64,000 bases of DNA from Cyanophora paradoxa (GCA_004431415.1 QPMI01000040.1:1-64000); one strand, 5' to 3'; positions 33,069 to 44,019 are shown, numbered from the stretch's first letter. The notes: generated from the letters alone by a model not told the origin. Program-made: numbers and translations.

Positions 33069-33726
33069 CCTGCGCCCTCTGGGTTCTCCGGTACCCGCCT
33101 GGTGCGCGACTTCGCTTCTTTCTTTTTTCTTTCGAGCCGAGGAAACGCACCCTACCCCCCCGCCATCTGAGCTCCAGTCTCCCGATCAGACGAGGAGCCC
33201 GTCGCCCATCGACGCCCCTGCGGAGGCGGAATGCGAGCCCGCGCGCAGGAAGGTCCTCCGCGCGTCCCCCGGCCACGACATCGTGGGGCTGTTCGGCCGC
33301 GCGGCGCGCCCTGTACCCCCCGGCCCGGAGGAGGAGACCCTCTCGGACCTCGGCTTGGTCGTTCAGAGCCGTGGCGCGCCGCTGCCGGCGCCGGCGCCGG
33401 CGCAGGCGGCCGCCTGCCAGCGCCCTGTACCCCCCGAGCGCGAGCGCTGCCGCTTCTTCCCCCCCGCCGGGGGCGGGTGCCGCCGGGGGGCGAAGTGTCC
33501 TTTCGCTCACGAGGGGCCGGGCGCGGCCCCCGCCGGCCACGTGCACGGGCCCGCCCTCGGCCTCATTCACGGCCTTAGCCTGGAGGAAGTGCTGGCGGAC
33601 CCGCCCGGGGGCGAGGGGCCGGGGCCGGACTGGGCGAGGGCGAGCTCGAGGGAGGAGAAGCTTGAGCTTCAAGCCCGGCAGGCGACTGCAGCGGCCGGCG
33701 AGTCGCGGTCGCTTTCACCCCTGTGA
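19785..33726 (+). CDS. STAND/NLR-like protein: DUF4062-NACHT-TPR-pseudoGIMAP-PIN(-CCCH)
   Basis: Many short exons, in order. DUF4062-like: VSVFVSGPFQDTASEFD at 20223-20357, then YPWVRACRDQSLTEVEMRA near 20,785. NACHT NTPase: a P-loop exon 21895-21934 (SSAGGLGKS), LASWAARWAGAHPADLTV near 22,110 and Walker B AVIVLDAVDQ (22768-22848). A winged-helix-like region (23,650-23,915) precedes kinesin-light-chain-type TPRs (24,640-29,370; ALAVHRSALGPEHPETA). An AIG1/GIMAP-like fold lies at about 29,540-30,960, with a P-loop GPGAEAKRR lacking GKS, then VVDTAG and VESCGRRCVAF. A PIN/NYN-like domain (31,181-32,420) shows ALVDHEND, RRNAADFAL and VVSQDGALVDL. A CCCH finger (C-X9-C-X5-C-X3-H, about 33,445-33,515) precedes the TGA at 33724. 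The start is uncertain, and the phase across intron 32,892-32,982 does not fit, so the finger may be a separate gene. Inferred role: innate-immune sensor with a nuclease effector. Confidence 0.65.
24176..24206. repeat. (ATTCG)n microsatellite in a STAND-gene intron
   Basis: About six copies of GATTC/ATTCG run directly before the acceptor CGCAG of the exon beginning GCCGTCGCC. Confidence 0.85.
25543..25690. repeat. 53-bp inverted repeat copied from a neighbouring TPR exon
   Basis: The arm 25543-25595 and its reverse complement 25638-25690 both contain sequence of the TPR exon at about 25,853-25,898 (GGGGGAGTACGGGGCGGCGC), extended by CAGATCTAGATCTG. The arms could form a long hairpin within the intron. 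The flanks of the left arm also match the intron before the real exon, so the duplicated unit included the exon's acceptor. Confidence 0.8.
25960..26275. repeat. Intronic tandem duplications in the STAND gene
   Basis: The motif GATAGGGCCGCGCGCGGGCG and a longer block reading TCGAGAAGAGCGAAGAAGTC recur two to four times with small changes, ending before the acceptor CCCGCAG of the exon starting at about 26,285. The intron seems to have grown by local duplication. Confidence 0.7.
26430..26551. repeat. AT-rich insertion flanked by ~32-bp exon-edge duplication
   Basis: The sequence GCGCAGCGGGCGCTGGCGGT, with about 12 more matching bases on its left, occurs at 26,430-26,462 and again at 26,520-26,551. 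It brackets about 57 AT-rich bases containing TATAGAAGATCTAGA and CACTGTAAAGT. A relative of the insert lies at 33,811-33,856. The second flank is the functional exon edge. Confidence 0.7.
26955..26988. repeat. (GATCT)n microsatellite in a STAND-gene intron
   Basis: About six perfect GATCT units precede the acceptor CCGCAG. A similar tract lies at 32,294-32,335 in another intron of the same gene. Confidence 0.85.
28343..28381. repeat. (GCTT)n microsatellite in a STAND-gene intron
   Basis: About nine GCTT units follow the donor of the exon ending GCCCTCTTCCAG, with a shorter second tract at about 28,390-28,405. Confidence 0.85.
33016..33065. repeat. (GCG)n tract
   Basis: About sixteen GCG/GGC units lie in the exon-like stretch between the PIN-like part and the CCCH finger. 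Depending on frame it encodes polyalanine or polyglycine. Tract slippage could explain the phase problem at this junction. Confidence 0.85.
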
Positions 33727-33729
33727 CCC

Positions 33730-35950
33730 TCCATTTCCCACTGCATTACTTATAACTACCTTTCGAAAATGCTTTATCATAAGTACAATTTTACAGTCCA
33801 GCATTATCGTATAGAAGATCTAGAGTTTATGTAGAGTCATGGCTCACTGTAAAGTGTAAATGCACACTTAGAGAGCAGTTCGTCCGACGGTCACTGATCA
33901 TGAGTCGACGTCACAGTCTTGTTGTGTCTATTTCATTTCAGGAAGAACATACTAATTATATAAGTTATACGTATACGTATACTTAGCGACGTCCGACGGT
34001 CAGATTATGCTTGACGGCGTCCTTTTCTATTGGCCATGCATGGTGAATAACGCTGCATATATTAACGCAGTCCGCAAGTGAACACCACGGCATATCAATT
34101 TCCATAATATCATTCGTAAGTCGTAAGTGGCAAATTGTCTTTAGCTTATAATTAGAATGTGTCGCAGCGCATGCATGCGCGCAATTGCAAGCTTAAGCTT
34201 TAATTTTGCAGCTCGTTCACGTGCACAACTAGTACTCATGTATATGTAAATGATCATGATCATGATCCGATGATCATGATCATTATGTATACGCACCTGC
34301 CAGGCTGATCATGATGGACTCCGGGATATATGTATCGATCGGGGTCGCCGGATCCGCCATACCAGCTGCAGGCCGCTAGGCCCGGCGGCCCGGCGGCCGG
34401 CGCCCTGCATGCGCAACTGGCCATATGGACGAAGTTCCGAAATTTAAGTTTCATGATCAGCCTTCCAATCCCAACGCCGACCGCCCCGCCGCTCTCGAGT
34501 TCCCGGCCCCTACCCCCGGCCCCCCGCCCGCCCTAGGCCTCCCCGCCCCGGCCGCCCCGGCCCCCCGCCCCCCTCCCCGCCCCCCCGGCGCCCGGCCCCG
34601 GCCGCCCGCGGCCGCTCCCTCTCCCCGCGGCCGCCCCCTCTCCCCGCGGCCGCCACCGGTACCCCCACCGGCCCCCCCCTCCTCCCCCTCCCCTCCCCTC
34701 CCCCCCCCCTTCCCGCCCCCCTTCCCGCCAGGCCCAGCGCTAGCCAGGGCCGGGGCCCCGGCCCCCATGTCATGACCAGCCCGCGCGCCCCCGCCCCCAC
34801 TCCCCGCCCCGACCCCCGCCCCCCTCCCGCCCCGGCCCCCCGGCCCCCGGCCCGGCCCCCTCCCGGCCCCCTCCGGCCCCGGCCCCCGCCCCCCTCCCCG
34901 CGGCGGCGGCCGCGGCGCGGTGCCGTGTGCATGCCAGGCCGCGCGCGTGCGCGCGCGCGCGCGCCCGGTCCCGCGGCCGCGGCCGCGGCGCCGGCCGGCG
35001 CCGAGCGCGCGCGGCCGTTGCAATAATTTCTGTCCGGTTGTGCAGAAACTGCGCCGACAGTGCATCTGCGCAGCCCTTTTGCATGTCTGCGCACACATTC
35101 GTATTACCGCGCGACACTTGCTGCTACGTACGGCCCGGCGGCGCCGCTGCGGACTGGGTGCGTATGCGGAGCATGCATGCGCATGCGGGCTGCGGGCCTG
35201 CCGCAGTGCGGCAGCTGCAGCCTGCAGCTAGCGCTGCAGAAGGCTGCAGGCTGCAGGCTGCAGCATTGCACGCGGCCGGGCTGTGCGCCAGCCTGTGCGG
35301 CTGTGCCACGGCCGGCGGGCCCGGCGCCGGCGCCGGCCCGGCGGTGCCACCACTGCCACGGTGCCCCAAACACATATGTGGGCGCTTGAATGGTCACGGG
35401 GCAACGACCCACGTGCCACGGTGCCAGTCATTCTTTTTTAGCCTGTCATTTGTTCGGAGAGTTCTACCCAACGGGTACAAGAGCTCTGATTTTAACGTAC
35501 CCCAATTTCAACTTGGCAACAGCAACTTGGCAAGCGCTTCGAATTCAAGATTTGGGCTATATATGCGCATGCACTGCGGCACTTCACCCACATACGCGCG
35601 CCAACCCAGCTCAAGTAGCGCTATAAACTGTGCGCAAGCTGCTAGCTGTAGACGTGATTCGTCACGAATCCAGGAAATGTGTTGACATGTACCCCGGTTT
35701 TAGAAATTACCCGCTTCCTCCGATCACTCTGCTGGGCATAGCACTCTGGTGCCGGTCCAGATTTGCAAGGAGACGTGGGAGCTGCGCAAGGGTGGAGTAC
35801 CCACACGCGTACGGTGCCGTCGCTGCTGCGGGCCTGCGGCAGCTCCCGCCGCGAGTCCCGCGTGCGTGCAGCGCTTCGTGCGAGCCCGAAAGCCGAAGCT
35901 AGCCTCGTACCGGCAGTGCTCTGTGCTGTAAGACGAGCTGATATCTCTGC
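33730..35950. other. Intergenic region, AT-rich then C-rich, no gene supported
   Basis: 33,740-34,440 is AT-rich with TCATGATCATGA palindromes and the insert relative at 33,811-33,856. 34,480-34,920 is an extreme C-rich tract that opens Pro- or Gly-rich frames on both strands. 35,200-35,400 has CTGCAG/GCTGCAGGCTGCAGG repeats. The first coding exon and promoter of the phytochrome gene probably lie in the last 200-300 bases but could not be fixed. Confidence 0.5.
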
Positions 35951-35954
35951 GCAG

Positions 35955-38900
35955 CCTTACTACATCATCGCATCATCAACTCAATCCAGACATTTGGGGT
36001 GCTGTTCGTCCTTGAGACTGGAGCAGCAGCACAGGATGCGAAGCAGCAGGCTGCCCTCATCATCCGGCAACTGAGCGCAAACGCGTCAGAGCTGCTTGGC
36101 CCAGTCGTGGCAGAGGAGGCTCTGGGGAAGGACCTGGCGGATTTCAGCACGGTTTTCTCGAGCGAAGTCCTCGATGCGATCCGCGGGCGCGTGTGCGGCA
36201 CCGCGGGCGGCCCCTTCCGCGCAATCTGCGGGACCGGAGAATGGGTCGGAGCTCTGCATCCGTCGGGGACTGCCACAACCGACAAGCGGCACTTCCTACT
36301 GGAGATGCTGCAGCACAAGACCGAGATCGATCCTCTTGGCGTGCTCAGCGATGCGCAGCTTGCCGTCCGTGCGCGAACGAAGTTCCCTGCCCCGCTCCCA
36401 CCCCAGCCGCCCGACGCCTTCGCGCAGAGCGCCTGCAGTGCGCTACCTCAGCGGATGAGCTGGGAAATGTCATGGTGGAGGAGATCTCTCGTCTCACTGG
36501 CTTCGCTCGAGTAATGTCCGCCCTCCACCCCGCCGCCACCCTTACTCGGGTCGCCGTGCATCTCACGAGCCCCGCCCCGCTCTTCGTGCGCAGGCTATAC
36601 CGTTTCGATAGCGATGTAAGCGATTTGTTCTTCCTTTTTCCTCCTTTTTCTCTGCTAACATTTCGCCCAGGGACACGTGCGCTCTACGAGGACCCCTGCC
36701 CGTGCCCTGCCGCCCTTCTTCCCAGTCTGACGGTCCCGCAGGGCCAAGTCATAGCCGAGTGCTTGAGTCAGGAGAACCAGGAATCGTACCTCCACCTTAT
36801 GTAGTGCGCACGCGCCTGGGCACACGCCGCCCTTGGCTCGCGCGCCTCTTTGACTTGAACTCAGCCCTGCGACCGACGTGCCTTTCGTCGCCCGGAGTTT
36901 GTATTGTAAGACGAAATTCCGGCTTATCCCCGACATCGGTGAGCGCGCGCGAGGCCTCGATCTCGCAATTTACCCGCTTCCTTGCTGAGCCCTCCCCTTG
37001 TCAGACTACACGCCGGTTCCCATCGTCTCCTCCCCCGGTAGTGCAAGGCTGGACACGTCACTCGCAATGCTGCGCGGCGTAAGCCCGTGCCACATTCGAT
37101 GTGCGCGCCCGCCCGCCTTCCCTCCCTCCCGCCCCTTCGCTGGGCCCCGGCTGACCCGCCCGCCTGGCCCCCCAGACCTGCGCAACATGGGGGTACGGGC
37201 CTCCCTGTCCTTTGCCATCGTGCAGGATGGAAAGTGCTGGTGCGAGATCGAACGCCCCGCGCCCCTCCCCCGCCGGGCGTCGCCGAGCGCGGCCCCGGGG
37301 GCAGGGGCCTCTGCTGCTGCCACCACTACGAGCCCAGAGCCCTCCCCTACCACGTCATGGTGCGGGGGACGGCGCGGCAGCCTCCTCCGCGAAACGAGAG
37401 CGGCGCCCGCCTGACGCGCGCCCGCCTCGGCCCCGGCCTCGCCGCAGACGGCGTGCACGGCCCTCGTCTCGATGTTCCAAGTGTCTATGCAGGCGAAGGC
37501 GCACGAGCAGCGGCAGGAGTACGAGATGAAGGCGCGCACTATCCAGGCGCAGATCCTGAACCAGTCGTGCGAGAACCTGGACTACGTGGACGCCCTCATC
37601 AACTGCTCCCCTTGCATCCTGGACCTCGTCCGATCCACTGGGGCATCCATAGTCGCGGGTGGGACTGTCTGCAGCCTGGGGACTGTGCCCACAAAGGTGC
37701 CGGCGCCGGGCGCGAGTTGAACAGTGTGCGCCGGCACTGCTCGGCGGCGCTGACGCCGCCGCTCGCCGCCTCGCAGGAGCAGTGCCTGGACTTCGCGCTC
37801 TGGCTGCGGGACGAGACGGCCGGCATGTCGGCTGACGAGATCTACACGTCGACGTGCCTGATGAAGGACTACCCCGCCGCCTCGGAGTTCAAGCACGTCG
37901 CGTCGGGCGTCCTCGCCGTCGCCATCTCGCGCGAGCAGTCCGAGTTCGTCTTCTGGTGGCGCGGCGAGGTCTCCAACTCCGTTCACTGGGCCGGGATGCC
38001 GGACAAGTCCTACGTGGTTTCCCAGGACGGGCTGCACCCGCGCATCTCGTTCCAGCGGTGGACGGCCCTCGTGACGGACCGCTGCGAGGTCAGAGATTTG
38101 ATCCAGATTTGATCCGGATATGATCCGTGATTTGATCCGTGGTCTAACTGTTGCCGCCGCGGGGATTCGAACCCCTCAGGCCTGGTCTGAAGCCGACATC
38201 GCCGCGGCGCGCATCTTCCGCATCACAGTCGGAGACCTCCACGTCCGCATTTCGGCAGAGGCGCGCTCCCCTCTGATTTCCCGTGTCTCCGGCCCGGCCC
38301 GGCCCTGCTCGGCCCGGCTGATCGCCGCTTGCACCGCAGCTCAAGCTTCGCGGCGAGATGCTGGGGAAGCTCAACGCAGAGCTGGAGGAGGCCAACTCGA
38401 AGCTGGCGCGTCTCATTCTCTCCTTCCGGCCCCGCGCCGGAGATTGGCTGCGCCTCCGACGTCGCTTACGCCGCGCCCGCCCGCCCGCCCGCCCGCCGCG
38501 CAGCGTTACGTCGCGTCGGAGCTGACGACCCTCATCCAAACCGTGCCCGTGCCGGTGTTCGGCGTCGACAAGGGCGTCAAGATCGACGAGTGGAACCCCG
38601 GTTCATCCGCCCTCCGCCTCCGCCTCCCCCATCCGCCTCCGCCTCCGCCTCTGCCTCTGCCCTGACGCAGCCCCTGGCAGCCTGCGAGAAGCACTTTGGC
38701 TTCGCCGAAGCGGAGGTCTTCGGGGGCGACTTCAGTGAGCGGGTCGTGATCTACGAGCAGCGCGAGGCGGTCACGAGGGCCCTGAGGCAGGCCCTCGCCG
38801 GGCAGCAGGTCAAGGACTTCGAGCTCACGGTGCGCGCTAGTCCGACTGGGAACCTAGCCACGCCTAGCATAGTCCGATTGGGAACCTAGGAACCTAGTCC

Positions 38901-41900
38901 AATTGGGAACCTAGGAACCTAGTCCGATTGGGAACCCTAGCCTAGCCTAGCCTGGCCTGGCCTAGCCTAGCCTGGCCTGGCCTAGCCACGCCTAGGCTTG
39001 CCTGAGCTGAGCTTGTCTTCGGGCGGGCGGGCAACAGGTCTTCGCGAACGGCAAGCGGACGGAGTACAGCCTGCACGCGGCCCCGCGAATGGACTCAAAC
39101 GGCAACACCGTCGGCGCCGTCGGTACTTTAAGCTTTCTCTCGTACTTTCTGAAGGCGGCCGCTGACCAAGAGGCGCCCGCGCGCGCGCGCGCCGCTCGGC
39201 AGCCGTCTGCCAGGACATCACGGAGCGCAAGGAGGTCGCCAAGGCCGAAGTCCGCGCCGCCCAGGGTCCGCCCCCGCCCGTCCGCCCGCCCCGCCCGCCC
39301 CGCTCACGCCGGCCGCGCAGCCCGCAGCGCGAACGACGCCAAGAGCATGTTCCTCGCCACCGTCTCGCACGAGATGCGGACCGTGCGCCGCCGCGCCGCG
39401 CCCGGCCTCCCTTCCCGCGCGGCGCGGCGCTGACGCACGCGACCCGCGCGCAGCCACTCAACGGGATCCTGGGGATGCTGCAGCTGGCGATGGACAGCGA
39501 GTCGCTGCCCAAGGTGGCGGAGGACTACGTGAAGCGGGCGTTCCAGTCGGGGGAGCACCTGCTCGCACTCATCTCGGACATTCTCGACATCTCCCAGATC
39601 GAGTCGGGCAAGATGCAGCTGCGGCACATGGCCTTCGACATCCGCTCGCTGCTGCGCTCGGCGATCAACCTGATCGGCCCCAAGGCCGAGGCCAAGGGCC
39701 TCAAGGTCTCCTCCTGCCTCTCCGACGACTTTCCCGTCCGCGTCATCGGCGACTCGGACCGCCTCCGCCAGGCCCGCCCGCCCCGCGAGCCGCCCGCGCT
39801 GTCCCGCGCTGACGGGGCGCCCCGCAGGTGCTCATCAACCTGTGCAGCAACGCCGTGAAGTACACGCGCAAGGGCCGCATCACCGTCACCTGCTCCATCG
39901 AGGAGGAGGAGGAGGACCGCTCGTGCGGTAAGAAGACCGCCCGCCTCCGCTTCGAGATCAAGGACACCGGTTCGCGCCCCCGCGCGCCCGCGCCCGCGCC
40001 TGCCGCGGGTCGATCTTCTGGTCCGCCGACGCGGGCGCGGGGGCGCAGGCATCGGCATCCGGGAGAGCGACCTGAAGATCCTCTTCACGCTCTTCACGCG
40101 CATCCGCGAGGAGAACTTCCAGGACCCCGGCGGCACGGGCCTCGGCCTCGGTCCGCGCGCCCCGCGCCCCGCGCCCCGCGCCCCGCGCCCCGGCTCACAG
40201 CGCCGGCAGCCATCTGCAAGCAGCTCGTGCAGCTGATGAACGGCGAGATCGGCGTGCAGAGCAACTACGGCAAGGGATCCGTCTTCTGTGCGCCCGCCCC
40301 GCCCTGGCTTGGCCTGTCGAGGGCGCCGGCGTCACGCGCGCACCCGCCCTTTGTGCAGGGTTCGTCATTCCGTTTGAGATTTCGTCGGAGCCGGCACCCC
40401 TTCAGGATGAGGACGTGGACGAATTCAAGCCTTCGGTGCGCGCCGGCCGGCCGGCCGGCCGGCCGGCCCGCCCCTCTAAGATCGCCGCGGCCGACTGGGC
40501 CCGCGCCGCCGCCGCCGCCAGATCGAGGTGCACCGCTCGGCGGTCATTCTGCTCGCCGAGGACAACGAGTTCAACGTGCGCCCGCGCCCGCCCCGCCGCT
40601 GCTCCGCCCCGCGCCGCGCGGCCGACGGCGGGGCCGACGGGGGCGCAGATGGAGGTCGCCCGCGTTCTGCTGCAGAACGCCGGCCACGTCGTCTTCACCG
40701 TGCGCGCCCCGCCCGCCGGCGCGCCGGCGCTCCGAGCGGAAGCTGACGGGGCGGGGCGGGCAGGCGCGGAACGGGCTGGAGGCGGTGGACCTGTTCGCGC
40801 GGCGGGTGCGGCTCGCCAAGTCGGGCACGTCGACGCAGGCGGCCTTCGACCTCGTCCTTATGGACTGCGAGATGCCCGTCATGTCCGGCTACGAGGCCGT
40901 CCGCAACATCCGGTCCGCCCCGCCCCGCCCCGCCCCGCCCCGCCCCGCCGCGACCCCGGCCCGGCGGCCTGCCGACGCGCGCGCGCGCGCGCGCCGCAGA
41001 ACCGTCGAGTCGAGCGAATGCGTCGCGCGCACGCCCGTCATCGCCCTCGTGCGCAGCGCCCCGCGCCTGCCGACCCGCCCGCCCGCCCGCCGCGCCCCGC
41101 CGAGGCCGCCCCGCAGACGGCGCACGCCATGAAGGAGCACAGCGAGAAGTGCTTCTCGAGCGGCATGGTGCGCCCCGCGCCCCCCGTCCCACCCCGCCGG
41201 CGCCGACGCTGTGGCCGCCCGCGCAGGACGACTACATGACGAAGCCGATTTCGAAGGAGGTCCTCCTCCAGACCGTCGCCAAGCACATGCAGGTCGGCCG
41301 GCCGCACCTTCCACCCTGTACACCCCCGCCCTCTGCTTAACCTTTCCGCGCTCGACAGCCCCGCCGGTTTCGCCCCGGTGCCCCCCTGCCCGGGTCCCAC
41401 GCCGGGTCCCTACCCTTCTCCCGCCCCGGCTCGGTGCGCGCGTACCCCCCACCCCATTCCGGAAGCCCCGCCCCCCCGGTTGACGTACCCCGACAGGCCT
41501 CCATGTCCTCCACAAACTCGCCCGCCCTGAGCAGCCCGGCCATCGTACCCTCCCCGGGCCCGATGGGGTCCCCCCCTGCCCCCGCCACAATCCAGACCTC
41601 GTGCGGCTTCGCTTCCCTTGCCTCGGGCCTGCCGGGACCCGGCAGCGCCCCGGGGAGCGCCCGGGACCGCCCCCCGCCAGAGCCCCGCCTGGGCGCCGTC
41701 GACGGGTCTGGGAGCGCGCCCGGCAGCGGCCGGCAGTCGCCCCGGGGGGGTATCGCCAACTTTATGACCCCCCCGAGCACCACCGGAGGCGCCCTGGAAG
41801 CCCGTATGCAGCGGCACCCCTCCAACACCGATTTGACCCTACCCCCCGCCTCGCTGTCGCGGAACACGGCGTCCCCCACGAACCTCACGCGCGCCCGCCT

Positions 41901-42771
41901 CTCCGTGGGGGGTACCAGCGCCGCGGCCCTGGCGGCGCAGGTCCTCGCCTCGAGCGCGGCGGCGGCGGCCGCCGGCGTCATACTCTCCTCCAACGGGCCG
42001 GAGGAGGGCTCCGACCCGGGCTCCTCCGGCGCGGCTCAGTCCTTCCGCCGGAGAACCTCCATTGCCGGAATCGAACTCCCGCTCCCCGCCAACGAGCCGG
42101 CCGCGTGTGACGAGTCGGACGACTCGGTGGTCGACTTCAAGGAGGCCATCCGGGCCCTTGGCGCGTACCCCCCAATCCTTGCCCGGTACCCCCCTTCCTT
42201 CCGCTGACCGCCCGCAGGCGGCTCCGAGGAGCTCTTCCGCTCCCTGCTGGGCAAGTTCAGCCACTCGAGTGCGCCCCCCCCCCCCCCCCCCCCCCCCCGC
42301 CCCGGCCAGCGCTGTACCCCCGCCGGGCCGCGCCTCACGGCGGCGGCGGCGGCGGCGCAGGCCTCGAGACGGTGAACAGCATCGAGCTGGCGCTCATCTC
42401 GCGCCAGTGGTCCGAGGTCCGCCGCCTCGCCCACTCCCTCAAAGGTCCGCCCCCGCCCCTACCCCCCCCCTACCCCCTCTCACGCGCTTGTACCCCCGCA
42501 GGAAGCGCGTCCTACGTGGGCGCCCACCTGCTGGCCGCCTCGTCCCTCCAGCTACAGCACGCGGTCGACGCCGATTCCCTCGAGACGGTTCGTGCCTCGC
42601 CTCGCCTCGCCTCAAAACGAAGCGCGTTGCACTTTACTCTTCCGTTATTATTTATTGACCAACGCTGCGCCCCGGCCCCCTTGGCAGGTCCGACCCCTTG
42701 CCAAGGTCGTCCGGCTCGAGTACGAGCGGGTCCGGCACTGGATCACATCGTACCTGGCGCCACGCTCCTAA
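35955..42771 (+). CDS. Phytochrome with histidine kinase, receiver and HPt domains
   Basis: A red/far-red photoreceptor and hybrid kinase. The PAS exon starts at 35955 (SIQTFGVLFVLE). The GAF reads TSADELGNVMVEEISRLTG, YRFDSDGQVIAE, then PATDVP (the PASDIP motif), and SPCHIRYLRNMGV with the bilin-type Cys codon at 37088-37090 followed by His. PHY (37,450-38,220) has FWWRGE, VHWAGMP and HPRISFQRW. A plant-like PAS follows (FGVDKGVKIDEWN). HisKA carries ATVSHEMRTPLNG (His 39368-39370). HATPase shows LINLCSNAVKYT, KDTGIGI and GTGLGL. The receiver has VLMDCEMPVMSGYEA (Asp 40863-40865) and YMTKPISKE. A Ser/Pro-rich linker precedes HPt RLAHSLKGSASYVG (His 42432-42434). The stop is TAA 42769. Introns are short, and one at 39772-39827 is GC-AG. 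The first coding exon, upstream of 35955, is unresolved. Confidence 0.85.
38860..38995. repeat. Short tandem repeats in a phytochrome intron
   Basis: CCGATTGGGAACCTAG recurs three times (with AATTGG variant), followed by CCTAGCCTGGCCTGG-type repeats. The whole tract lies inside the intron before the exon beginning GTCTTCGCGAACGGC. Confidence 0.8.
42267..42299. repeat. Poly-C tract in a phytochrome intron
   Basis: An almost uninterrupted C run follows the donor of the exon ending CACTCGAG. Similar homopolymers occur at 23,320-23,338 (C) and about 31,328-31,352 (G). Such tracts are likely sites of length error or polymorphism. Confidence 0.8.
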
Positions 42772-42774
42772 TTC

Positions 42775-44010
42775 CCTACAATCCCTTTCCTTTCACGTTC
42801 TGTACGTACTACGTACTCGTCCCCACCCTTGAGCTAGCGACGTGCACCGCCTTCGAGCATCGGCGAGCTTCGCAGTCTCTATACATATGTGCATGTTTGG
42901 CCTAATCGTTTAGAGGGTAGGTTATCGTTTTTCCGTACTAGCCCCTGCGTGGGAAATCAGTCCACACAGTTTCTTTCAACTGAGAGTGGCTCTGTTGACG
43001 TAAGGCGCTGCTATCTCTTTCAATTTGCCGTAGACGAAGCCATCGGACTTTTTCCTATACAAAGCCTTGGACTTTCATTCGTTTTCGATTATTCGTTCAG
43101 CGCACGTGGCACGCGCGTCACTGCTGAACCTTGTGTGGATCCGGATCCTGTACGTATCTATATCCAAATATATCCAGGCACCGCCTTTACCAAGTTAACT
43201 TCCGAGCTTTGAATCCTTAGACCGGGCTTTGCAAGTGTACATGTCCGGGTCAGGATCCGGAGTAAGGATCATGCCGCAGCGCGCGCATATGCATGATGCA
43301 TTAAATACTACGGTAGAACCGCGGCCAATATCGATGACATTCGCCATACGCGTACGCCGCGCGGCGATGATACGCGTACGCTGCGCTCGAGCCGCGCGGC
43401 GATGATACGCGGCGATGATACATGCGATCGAGCGAGCTCGAGCCTGCCGGCGCCGGATCAATTGCAACCACTGGGCCAGCTGCAGCTCATAATCCTAGCT
43501 GCGCATGCAGCGCTAGCGGCTTCGAAGTTCATGCCAAGATCATCGGATGTTCGAATTCACTGTACATGTCACTGCAGCTGGGCCGGGGCCCGGGGCATGC
43601 TGCATGCGCAGCTGATCATGATCATGCATATGCGTGTGAGCTCGAGTACTACGGTACTAGTCCGGCCGCGGGCCGAGGATCGATCCGACCGTCGGACGAT
43701 ATCGATCAGCCTGGCCATGGCGGCTTACGTGGATGTCACTCAGTCGATCAACGTTGAACTTTTCGGACCGCGTAACGCAGGAGCTCGAGGCCGGTGGATC
43801 TGATCCATCCTGTACCCCTCCGACCAGTGCCAGTTGAACGAAGCCGGCCGTCTGATGGCCACCCCGCGTCGGCGACGCACGGGCTCAGAGGACGGGAATC
43901 CGTTCCTAAGCTCGCTTATATCCTACGCCTGCTGCATCCCCATCCACGCAGCGCCGAGCTTCACGGTTTGAGCTCTCCCGTTGATCTGAGCTAGCACGCC
44001 TCCTGACGTA
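42775..44010. other. Intergenic region between phytochrome and PP2C genes
   Basis: No supportable gene. Some open frames (42,889-43,212) look random. There are CGATGATACGCG repeats at 43,350-43,420 and TGATCATGATCATGCATATG palindromes near 43,612. Confidence 0.45.
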
Positions 44011-44019
44011 TGGAGCAGA

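Noticed and set aside
34457-35098. Gly/Arg- and Pro-rich open frames on both strands
   Set aside because: They come from a C-rich simple-sequence tract. No start context, splice structure or domain supports a protein.
38150-38190. tRNA T-arm-like GGGGATTCGAACCCCT on the plus strand
   Set aside because: The reverse complement would be a T-arm, but no matching acceptor stem, D-arm or anticodon arm is found. The site lies at an intron acceptor of the phytochrome gene.
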